Of a stretch of 64,000 nt of DNA, positions 56,108-64,000 are shown in pieces. The DNA lies in contig NC_083560.1 of the NCBI RefSeq assembly GCF_019925205.1, positions 21,285,145 through 21,349,144 of the forward strand. The letters are read 5' to 3'. Numbering within the stretch: position 1 is the stretch's first letter; each line of letters starts with the position of its first letter. This stretch comes from Metopolophium dirhodum (Eukaryota; Arthropoda; Insecta; Hemiptera; Aphididae). Made by a program: the position numbers and the translations under genes. The notes under the pieces were generated by a model. That model made no database searches and was not told where the DNA came from. It saw only the letters and a list, made by a program, of their open reading frames with translations.

Positions 56108-56962
56108 CTAACTTCGTAACGCTATATAAGTATCAATTTGTATATTTTTTAAAATATCTATAAAATTAAAAATATTAGGATGAGAAGAATTAAACGAACT
56201 ATTTAATTTTCTATGGAAAGATTCGCAATTGTTAGTCGTGCGTAATGTCGATGATAAATATTCTGACCATATTTCTGGTGGAAAGTCAGCGTAATTTTTT
56301 ATATATGAATCTAATATATAGTCTGTGAATTCTAATACTCGAGCATCTTGTGGTTGTATTGGCATAATGTCTTCAGTAAAACAGTTTTCAACATCTTGTG
56401 GATTTAAGAAAGGAAGTCCAAAAAAGAGTTTTAAAAAATTACTTATTTCTGTTCTTTTTTTTTTATAATCGGTACTAAGCCCCAACTGTTGAATCTTTCT
56501 GTGCCAACTTTGTCCTAGGTGCAATCTACACCACTTTACTTGAATAGAAGGCCAGACAACATTTGCAGCAGTATGTATAGCCTTTTCAAAATCGACATAC
56601 ATTCGAAATGGATTGAATTGCATGTCATTGTTTCTACATTCTTCAACTAAATGCGGAAATGCATCGGTATAACAATTAGTTGACTTTGATGGCAGTAAAA
56701 AATAAACAAATGGGATATAATTATTATTTAACACACCATGAATCGTGAAGAGTTGATAAAATAATTTCGGGCAACTTTGGAAAGTACCGTCTACAAATAT
56801 CGTGTTCAAACTGCACAAAGCTTGTAAATTACGAACTGTCGAGAAACCTAATATATTTGTTTCATTATTATTCACTAACAAAAAGTCTTCACCTTTAATT
56901 GTCTTCAATTCACTTATTGTTATATATATATATATATATATTATATATATTATAATTCTCAC
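56108..56962 (-). CDS. MULE-type transposase, 284 codons, 5' end uncertain
   Basis: MULE catalytic region with NTIFVDGTFQSCPKLFYQLF and TIHGV (Asp 58), then MYVDFEKAIHTA (Asp 124), a C-x2-H plus H motif WCRLHLGQSWHRKI, FFGLPFLNP, and NNCESFHRKL (Glu 247) with HPNIFNF. All three candidate catalytic acids are present and the frame is open. The first 16 residues come from a TA microsatellite (56917-56951), so the true start or splice junction is upstream or at about residue 18 (ELKTIKGEDFLL). No FLYWCH domain is seen in the next kilobase. Probably part of a Mutator-like element or a domesticated relative; no terminal repeats identified. Confidence 0.85.
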   Translation of the reverse strand: MRIIIYIIYIYIYITISELKTIKGEDFLLVNNNETNILGFSTVRNLQALCSLNTIFVDGTFQSCPKLFYQLFTIHGVLNNNYIPFVYFLLPSKSTNCYTDAFPHLVEECRNNDMQFNPFRMYVDFEKAIHTAANVVWPSIQVKWCRLHLGQSWHRKIQQLGLSTDYKKKRTEISNFLKLFFGLPFLNPQDVENCFTEDIMPIQPQDARVLEFTDYILDSYIKNYADFPPEIWSEYLSSTLRTTNNCESFHRKLNSSFNSSHPNIFNFIDILKNIQIDTYIALRS

Positions 56963-57096
56963 TACACTTGACGAATAATAATAACAATAATAACAGTTAA
57001 AAAGATTTATTTTTTCTCGTATATACCTATAATCAATGTATGTATATATAAGCTATGATTTAAGCCTAATATAATCTCATACAATATATCAATTTA

Positions 57097-57231
57097 TTAT
57101 TTATTATATTTTGGTTCATAATAAATACCCGATCCATGTCCTTGGTAGTTGTCGATAATCGTCTCTTCTGTTTGCAACGTATCTGGTATTATCACGCTTA
57201 ATGCTAGTACAATTGTAACTATTGCGAACAT
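57097..57231 (-). CDS. candidate small secreted peptide, 44 residues
   Basis: MFAIVTIVLALSVIIPDTLQ is a textbook signal-peptide shape: short N-region, hydrophobic core of about 12, polar residues near 17-22. The mature part TEETIIDNYQGHGSGIYYEP KYNK is Tyr/Gly-rich with no Cys. A TATATTATAA box lies about 55-60 bp upstream on the minus strand, and AATAAATAATAAA follows the last codons. It is short enough to be chance in AT-rich DNA, but the codon content stands out from its neighbours. It does not belong to a family I know. Confidence 0.35.
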   Translation of the reverse strand: MFAIVTIVLALSVIIPDTLQTEETIIDNYQGHGSGIYYEPKYNK

Positions 57232-57994
57232 TTTACAATTTATTAAATTATAAAAATTAAAACGAAATGATTAATTATAATATAGTATAAAGATTGCCGA
57301 TTAAATATTATTAATGTTAAATATTAAATTACAATTTTAAAAACGATAGTTATGACATATTGTTCATTGACTGTCGTAGTCACGCTCTAGGTGTGTTATA
57401 ATATCATTCGCTAATGTATACGCTATATATATATCCATACTATAATATTATAATATATGCCCATAAATGAAATTGTGCTGAATTAATATTTAATATGTTG
57501 TTCACTCATTGACCTATATTTATTTAGCTAAAATGCCAAACTGTTAAAAATTACGTTATATACCTACACTAAAATATTATATTAAAATCTATCGTTAGGA
57601 AATAAAGTGATGAACACACACATTTTTTTTTTTTTTTACAAACAACTTAGCTTTGTGAATATTGCTTAACAATATTAGGAAATTAAGTAGTTGTGAAATA
57701 TATTATGGTGGTCTCTCGACAGTAATATTATTTGCAACGTGATAAATAACATATTGTGAGATCACTTGCAAATTGTCTTTATATTTTAATATTTTTAATT
57801 ACATTTAATATTGTGTGGGGACCCTAGCTCATATCTATCCGAAAATGTATTTTTTCTTGTATTAATCTTTACTGTCGTGAGATAGATTTTGGTCGACTTT
57901 TTGAAATGCCGTATAAGGTTTTCTATTTCTATCTTGGCAAGGAATATTTGGATTGTTTGAATTTAATAAAATGTGTTTTACTTCGCGAACTTCG
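57232..57994. other. AT-rich intergenic DNA
   Basis: No gene or known repeat. A 15-T run near 57626 and a 57820-57990 segment with no identity. Confidence 0.4.
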
Positions 57995-58402
57995 GTCAAT
58001 TTTTTTTTATAAGCATTTAAAGTTCAAATTTTGACAACATTTATCAAATTTATAATTTATTAATTATTTTGTGATTAAAAATTTATAAATTTTTAACTTT
58101 TATGGCTAAGGATTGAAAATATAAAACAAGGCTCCACGTAAATAGGTTATATATAAATTACTTTATTCACAATAATATCATCAAATATACTTGGTAAAAT
58201 CATAGGCTAACTGACCGTTTTCGCTTAGGCCTCCCACGCCTCGCCGAGATGCATTTATAAATTAACGAATTTCAAACGAATTAGCAAAAAAAAACTATTT
58301 TAACCTAGTGACTTATATTATTCTTATATTTATATTTAATTATTATTTAAATTATTCAACTTTCCGTCTATCCGTTTACTATATTATTATAATAATATAA
58401 GA
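57995..58402 (+). repeat. R1 tail plus appended segment, copy i
   Basis: R1 tail words (aagcatttaaagttcaaat, ggctaaggattgaaaatat, tccacgtaaataggttatat) run to about 58230, then a segment beginning aggcctcccacgcctcgccg and ending tattattataataatataa at 58402. The same composite occurs at 60205-60606 and stops at the same base, so tail and segment moved or duplicated together. Confidence 0.8.
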
Positions 58403-58945
58403 ACTTGGAAAAAGTTAAAGTTAAGTTAAAAAATTAATTTAATTTTAACTTTTTAACTTAACAAGTTACTTTTGGCTTTTCATTAGCTTAACTGTTAACT
58501 TACTAAATTTCTTTCTTAATTAACGTGAAATTAACGAGTTAATTTTTCATTTTTAGAAGTAAGTTAAGTTAATTTATTTTGTTTTTAATTTTATAATATT
58601 TCACTATTTCAGTCTATTTTGTTTTCATGTCAAAAAATATGTATCGTAAATTGTTAAATATGTATATCATTTGATTCTAACTTATATGGAAATACTGTAT
58701 GAGGTATTAACACTATATGCTATAATTTAGTTTTGGGCTGGAAAAAAATTAAGTTCGCAAGCGTTGTATAAACAAATTAACATTTTTTTAACTTAACAAG
58801 AAGTTAACAAAAAGTGTGTATTAACTTTAAACTGAACTGAGTTAACCTAAAGTTAAATTAACTTTTAACTTTTAACTTTATGTTATTGGTGCATATTAAC
58901 TTAACTTAACTGAGTTAAAAAAAAAAATTAACTTGCCCAGCGTTG
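58403..58945. mobile_element. TTAAC-rich MITE-like element
   Basis: Dense in ttaacttttaactt / aagttaagttaa words throughout and ends aattaacttgcccagcgttg, which on minus is CAACGCTGGGCAAGTTAATT, a hAT-like terminal sequence. The left end (aacttggaaaaagtt) is degenerate, so no complete pair of ends or target duplication can be given. Confidence 0.6.
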
Positions 58946-59210
58946 CTAAAAGGTGTCCTCAGACACAAAAATAAAAAAATTAAATTTAAAAAAAAAAAAA
59001 ACACACATCATTGTAAAATCAATACATTCATCACTCCGCTCAGAATCTAAAAGGGGGGCAAGTGGATGACGCTCTGCTGTACAGTAGGTTACAAGTGGGT
59101 CACTGCTATGGATGGTGTTAAATTTGAATTCAATGATATAAATATATATCATTGTATAAGAAAAACGATTCTGAGCGAAATCGGTCAGTCAGCCTATGAT
59201 AGGTTAAGTT
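58946..59210 (-). repeat. R1 head and tail fragments, inverted
   Basis: 58946-59050 is the R1 head on minus (cagacacaaaaataaa, acacacatcattgtaaaat, tcactccgctcagaatct). 59052-59205 is the tail on minus (gctctgctgtacagtaggtt, ttcaatgatataaatatata, gtcagtcagcctatga). They abut with the middle of R1 missing. Confidence 0.8.
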
Positions 59211-59261
59211 ATATTCTTAATTGTTCTTGTCATTATTTTCTTAACACAATTTTGTATTTAG

Positions 59262-59770
59262 TTATACCTTAAATGGTTTGTTAAATATTCTGGATAGAAA
59301 TATAGCGAATAAAACAGCACCCAGAAAGATTTCAACAATGCAATGAACAATTCACTGTAGTCATTACGTGTGAAGATAGAGTATATGATCAAGTACTTGA
59401 GTGTATGTTTAAATTGGCAATTGTATCATTATTATAAAAATTAAAATCATATTTATATGTTTAGATTTTGAAACTAATCAAAGTTTTGGCAATAAGCTAG
59501 TTCATGTCATCAACATAAACATTCAAGACAATCATGAAGAAATAACGATTGGAGCATTTTTAATTTGCGAATTTGTTACTATGGTAAGATTTTTTTTTGA
59601 TATAGTTTATATAATATCTATTGAATACTTATGTAAATTTATTTCCATTTTAGTTGTCCAGAATTGATGATCTTGACAATAATATTGATCAATTAGTTGT
59701 TAAATATGAAGAAAAATGTCAAAGTCCACTACTCACTTGTGTACTTTTCTATTTAATATTAGGTCATTAA
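59262..59770 (+). pseudogene. Ssu72: Ssu72-type CTD phosphatase, C-terminal three exons
   Basis: Exon 59262-59402 (after tgtatttag) encodes YTLNGLLNILDRN, then PERFQQCNEQFTVVITCEDR and VYDQVLE. Exon 59465-59583 encodes GNKLVHVININIQDNHEEIT and GAFLICEFVTM. Exon 59654-59770 encodes IDDLDNNIDQLVVKYEEKCQ, then SPLLTCVLFY and five extra residues, with AATAAA overlapping the stop. This order matches the C-terminal half of Ssu72, which dephosphorylates Ser5/Ser7 of the RNA polymerase II CTD. The N-terminal P-loop (C-x5-R) half is not in the window; R1 fragments lie upstream. An extra C near 59322 puts the two halves of exon 1 in different frames. The usual Asp of NVDIQDN is Asn here. Probably a truncated duplicate, unless the frame break is a sequence error. 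Confidence 0.85.
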
Positions 59771-59804
59771 ATAAAATTTAAATTGTGAATATTATTTATA
59801 ATTC

Positions 59805-60606
59805 TTTAAAGTAAAAAGTAAAAATTTCCCAGTAGTTTTCAAAAGCGACGAGAAAAACAAAAGAAAAATTAAGAAAAAACGGGAATTTTTACGCAAAATC
59901 TGTTTTTGAGAAAATCGATTTTGGTTTTTGGTGTAACTCTAAAATAAATGACCGTAGGGACATAAAATTTTGACTGATTGTTTATTTTAGCATTTTCTAT
60001 ACACCATAAAATTTGAAATAATTTGATTTTTTTGAGCTGTTTACGGACATTGTCGGTTTTAAATTTTTTAGTTTGTTTTTCTATAAATATCAATAAAAAT
60101 TTTTTTGTTGGGCAAAAAAGCGTGAACATTGAATATAAGGCTCCTGATAATATATCGTTCTAATAGCAGTTGAAAAATATTAAAAATACATAGGCACAAT
60201 TTTTTTTTATAAGCATTTAAAGTTCAAATTTCGACAACATTTATCAAATTTATAATTTATTAATTATTTTGTAGTTAAAAATGTATAAAATGTTAAACTT
60301 TTATGGCTAAGGATTGAAAATTTAAAATAAGGCTCCACGTAAATAGGTTATATATAAATTACTTTATTCACAATAATATCATCAAATATACTTGGTAATA
60401 TCATACGCTGTCTGACCGTCTTAGCTCAGGCCTCCCACGCCTCGCCGTGATGCATTTATAAATTAATGAATTTCAAACAAATTAGCAAAAAAAAACTATT
60501 TTAACCTAGTGACTTATATTATTCTTATATTTATATTTAATAATTATTTAAATTTTTCAACTTTCTATCTATCCGTTTACTATATTATTATAATAATATA
60601 ATGATT
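59805..60606 (+). repeat. R1 copy k plus appended segment
   Basis: R1 body from agtaaaaatttcccagtagt through ttggtttttggtgtaact and gctgtttacggacattgtcg, the tail to about 60420, then the aggcctcccacgcctcgccg segment ending at 60606 as in copy i. Confidence 0.85.
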
Positions 60607-61626
60607 AGGCGACAGTTCGATGGAATGATTACCTATAGTCCCCCTGATTATGATTTTGCCTCCCCAACAATTTTCCTTATTGATTTAAATACGCCGTCTA
60701 TGGGTTATTTTAATTAAATAGTTTTGTCAGTCGGGCTGGAGAATCCCCAGAATTTTAACCATAGTTGCGCCTATGACTTATACGATATACAATATTCATA
60801 CCATTATGTAAAGAATAATGCTACTATTCAGCACATTTCACACGATTTGTATTATTGTTATTAGAGTTTGTTTATTTGACATTCGAATGTAGTCATCGGC
60901 GTACGCAGACCTCTGAGTCTGGTATATTTAAATTCAATCTGATCAACCACCCTCTGGTCATGGTCACACAAGAAAAAAAAATATCTAGACATTTTCACTA
61001 CAAACTTTTAAGTGACCCTTTTTTTGGTGACTGGAAAATGTAAACAATCACTTTCCATTATTTCACACACACACAATTCATCAATATTGATTTAAAATTT
61101 TAACCAAATATAATCTAATAAAACAATTTATTCAAAAACGTTTAAAATATAATATATAATATTAAAAATTGTCAATTAACATTAATATTTATTTATTGTT
61201 ATAAAATTATTCGTGGTAAATCGATTTTACGGCTATTAGTTTATGAGATGAAAATATTTAAAGTTTAGATGAGCGGAGAAGTGGACATAAATTTCGCGGG
61301 CTAACCACTCAACTCCTCTCATTTCAATTAAAAATACTTATAACGCATAAGCTACTCCCATTAAATTAAATTTGTATGTATCGAAATACTTAGAAAAATA
61401 TTCTGCTTTGGAATACGAAATTAAAACTATGTTGTCATTAAAAAAAATTAAAAAATCAAAAATTAGAAGGATAAAAAATATTTAAGAATATAATTTTTTA
61501 ATAACAAAGTTGTTTTGTAAACGACTTGAAACTATGTAAAAAAATATTTTCAAAAACAATTACACTTTTTGAAATAATGAGTGTTCAATTTTAAATGAAT
61601 CACCCTGTATAGTCTCTCGGGTAAAC
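60607..61626. other. intergenic with transposon-end debris
   Basis: 60630-60770 holds gcctccccaacaattttcc and gttgcgcctatgacttat words; 60893-60975 has tcatcggcgtacgcagacct, another MITE-end look. 61260-61470 is unrecognised. 61590-61620 (atgaatcaccctgtatagtc) precedes R2. No gene seen; the 62-codon frame at 60855 is in repeat debris. Confidence 0.4.
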
Positions 61627-61800
61627 ACAAACGTTTAAAAACTAAAAGGGCTATACCTCCTTTTAGTCATATTTTCATAAGGTACCAATCCATTCACGTA
61701 AAAAAAAAATCTCAGTTGGGGCTAAAGCCCAATCAACCCTACCCGTGCGCACGCCTATGGACGTAGTTCGAGACGTTTAAACTTTCCATGTACGTTGATT

Positions 61801-61831
<31 letters not shown>

Positions 61832-61868
61832 AGCTGGAACACGTAGCCGAAATACGCATGTGTCATCC
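61627..61868 (-). repeat. R2 copy, uninterrupted at the Harbinger site
   Basis: Inverse complement of 17640-17882 (ctatacctccttttagtcat, tcagttggggctaaagccca, ccgtgcgcacgcctatgg). At the position where the other copy is broken by the Harbinger element, this copy reads on through aaacgtttgtgttta on the minus strand, giving an approximate empty site. Confidence 0.85.
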
Positions 61869-61921
61869 CGATAATAATTATTATATACATATCGACCTCG
61901 TTCCGAACTTGCGACGATTGA

Positions 61922-61952
<31 letters not shown>

Positions 61953-62035
61953 TTGCAGGAACACGTAGACGAATATACGCACTTGTCATCCGGATGATAA
62001 CGCCTCGTTGCGATGTCAATACACAAACAATAATA
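61800..62035. repeat. two-unit minisatellite with ATA microsatellite
   Basis: Two diverged units of about 118 bp: ATA run, then gcAGGAACACGTAG.CGAA-type sequence, tacgca, tgtcatcc.gat, cctcgtt.cga. Units span about 61802-61920 and 61921-62035. The long minus frame across it (61799-62101) comes from ATA-coded Ile/Leu runs and is not a gene. Confidence 0.7.
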
Positions 62036-62204
62036 ATAATAATTCAACTTTCGGAAAACGGGAATACTAGTATTTGACAAAAACGATTTTGTTATAATCA
62101 TTTTATCAAAAATAAATAATCACGTTGACTTATGTACCTTCTTACTTCAAATGTTGACCAAAAATCTATCAAATTGTACATTAATTAATCATATTAAAAA
62201 TGTT

Positions 62205-63735
62205 TTTTTAGGACAGTAAAAGTGCTTGGATTTTCTTCAACAGGAACTTTTCTGATAGGAAAGTAAATCTAGTTGGTACTTTGGGGTGTCAAAGTAAAAA
62301 TTTCCCATTAGTTTTCAAAAGCGACGTGAAAAACAAAAGAAAAATTAAGGAAAAACAGGAATTTTTACGCAAAATCTGTTTTTGAGAAAATCGATTTTGG
62401 TTTTTGGTGTAACTCTAAAATAAATTACCGTAGGGACATACAATTTTGACTGAATGTTTATATTAGCATTTTCTATACACCATAAAATTTTGAAAATATT
62501 TTGACTCTTTTTGAGCTGTTTACGGACATTGTCAGTTTTCAATTTGTTGAGTAAAAAAGCTGGAAAATGTAATAAAAGGCTCCTAAGTTATTGTTTCAAA
62601 GGCAGATGAAAAAAATTAAAAATCCTTAGTCACAGTTTTTAGTTATAAGCATTTAAAGTTAAAATTTTGACAAGATACGGAAAAATCACGAAAATTAGCA
62701 AATTATTTTGAGTTGAGAATTCATAAAAATTTTTCTTTTTAAATCTAAGATTTGAAAATGTAATATAAGATTACTCATAAGTTTGTCTACCTTTATCAAA
62801 AAAAAAATGTCTATAAGAAACTTAAATTAAATTTTTATGAGTGTCTGAAATTTATATTTTTACAACATTTGATGTTCACTCGATTTCTCATGTAACAATT
62901 TTCTTATTTTATTGTAATTAAAAAACGAATGACTGTAGATACTTGAAAATTTCACTGAATGTTTATATTAGCATTTTCTATACACCATAAAATTTGAAAA
63001 TAATTTGATTTTTTTGAGCTGTTTACGGACATTGTCGGTTTTAAATTTTTTAGTTTGTTTTTCTATAAATATCAATAAAAATTTTTTTGTTGGGTAAAAA
63101 AGCGTGAAAATTGAATATAAGGCTCCTGATAATATATCGTTCTAATAGCAGTTAAATTAAAAAACTTAAATTACATTTTTATGAGCGTCTGAAATTTATA
63201 TTTTTACAACATTTGATGTTCACTCGATTTCTCATGTAACAATTTTTTTATTTTATTGTAATTAAAAAACGAATGACTGTAGATACTTGAAAATTTCACT
63301 GAATGGTTATATTATAGCATTTTCTATACACCATACAATTTTGAAAATAATTTGATTTTTTTGAGGTTTGAACTTTTTTAGTTTTTTTTTCTATAAATAT
63401 CAATTAAATTTTATTTGTTAGGTAAAAAAGCGTGAAAATTTAATGCAAGGCTCCTGATATTTTGTAACAATAGCAGTTAAAAAATATTAAAAATACATAG
63501 GCACAATTTTTTTTTATAAGCATTTAAAGTTCAAATTTCGAAAACATTTATCAAATGTATAATTTATTAATTATTTTGTAGTTAAAAATGTATAAAATGT
63601 TTAACTTTTATGGCTAAGGATTGAAAATTTAAAACAAGGCTCCACGTAAGTAGGTTATATATAAATTACTTTATTCACAATAATATCATCAAATATAATT
63701 GGTAATATCATAGGCTGACTGACCGTTTTCGCTAG
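62205..63735 (+). repeat. R1 copy, near full length with internal tandem duplication
   Basis: Starts ggacagtaaaagtgcttgga, runs through the body, and ends with the full tail including ctaaggattgaaaattta and gactgaccgttttcgct. The block aaacttaaatta...gtaattaaaaaacgaatgac...tttctatacaccata occurs at 62818 and again at 63162, a 344-bp tandem duplication. This is the most complete R1 in the window; no protein is encoded. Confidence 0.85.
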
Positions 63736-63737
63736 TT

Positions 63738-63991
63738 TTAAGCGATCGAAACATTCGTGTAAGAAAATAAATGGTCTACATTTTCTTCTATAGTATTAAA
63801 GTCGGGAAAAACTGTGTTTATTGTTATGTTATTGAATTGACGTGGGTTATATGTTTCTGTTATGATTCCTGGTGTCCAATGGCAATTTTTATTGAATATC
63901 CCTATGTTTTTTCTATTTAATTCCCAGTAAATTATGGCATTTGTATTTTCGGAATTTTCGTGTATTAAATATAATTGAAATTGAATTGGTC
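63738..63991 (-). CDS. unrecognised open segment at window edge, 84 codons
   Basis: A minus frame without Met is open from the TGA near 63992 to a stop at 63738-63740. It reads YLIHENSENTNAIIYWELNR, then NIGIFNKNCHWTPGIITETY, NPRQFNNITINTVFPDFNTI and DHLFSYTNVSIA. Composition (Trp, Cys, His, Pro, balanced charge) is far more protein-like than neighbouring AT-rich frames. It could be an exon of a gene continuing past the window's right edge, or a remnant. No splice acceptor is obvious, and I do not recognise the family. Confidence 0.45.
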
Positions 63992-64000
63992 ACAGATAAA

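Noticed and set aside
61799..62101. 100-codon minus frame with long Ile and Leu runs
   Set aside because: Produced by ATA/TAA microsatellites inside a two-unit minisatellite.

Overview
The window looks like nuclear DNA of an aphid (Hemiptera, Aphididae). It is very AT-rich, full of TAGGTACCTA-type words, its genes have GT-AG introns, and it is dominated by a dispersed repeat (called R1 here) that opens with TTAGATTCTGAGCGAAG and that I associate with aphid genomes. The aphid assignment is inference from composition and repeat style; no species call is possible by eye.

Layout. 1-13193 is a head-to-tail array of a 3.75 kb unit: three full copies and one cut at a 500-N gap (13194-13693). From 13694 to 23900 there is AT-rich filler with transposon debris: a fold-back element, a gutted PIF/Harbinger element with TAA target duplication (17883-20912) that has itself been invaded, and a hAT MITE with a perfect 8-bp duplication (21906-22443). 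A minus-strand gene at 23991-27288 carries four tandem copies of a two-exon module (C2H2 zinc-finger exon plus acidic exon). In the intact copies both exons are phase 0-0 (129 and 258 nt), so each module adds 129 codons in frame.

30938-37210 holds two convergent transposase-derived genes: a plus-strand THAP/DDE_Tnp_4 gene (30938-32869), and a minus-strand multi-exon gene (33030-37210) that combines FLYWCH-like, MULE-transposase-like, two RING and one PHD-like segment. Both are interrupted by single-base frame changes, from decay or from assembly indels. 37693-46500 is again repeat-rich: two more hAT elements with target duplications (one containing a tRNA-derived SINE), a 0.6 kb direct-repeat pair, hAT transposase tail fragments and one orphan terminal exon.

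46487-55320 contains two rearranged copies of another dispersed repeat. One copy is split by a Helitron-like element (52463-54665); the other supplies the empty site. 56108-56962 encodes a second MULE-type transposase, followed by a possible 44-residue secreted peptide (57097-57231). At 59262-59770 three exons encode the C-terminal part of an Ssu72-type RNA polymerase II CTD phosphatase with one frame break and no visible 5' part. The window ends in a long R1 copy with an internal 344-bp tandem duplication and an unrecognised minus-strand open segment at the edge.

No complete single-copy host gene is visible. The most interesting items are the in-frame exon-module amplification, the FLYWCH-MULE-RING-PHD gene, the homogeneous macrosatellite, the empty-site-defined Helitron, and the truncated Ssu72 copy.
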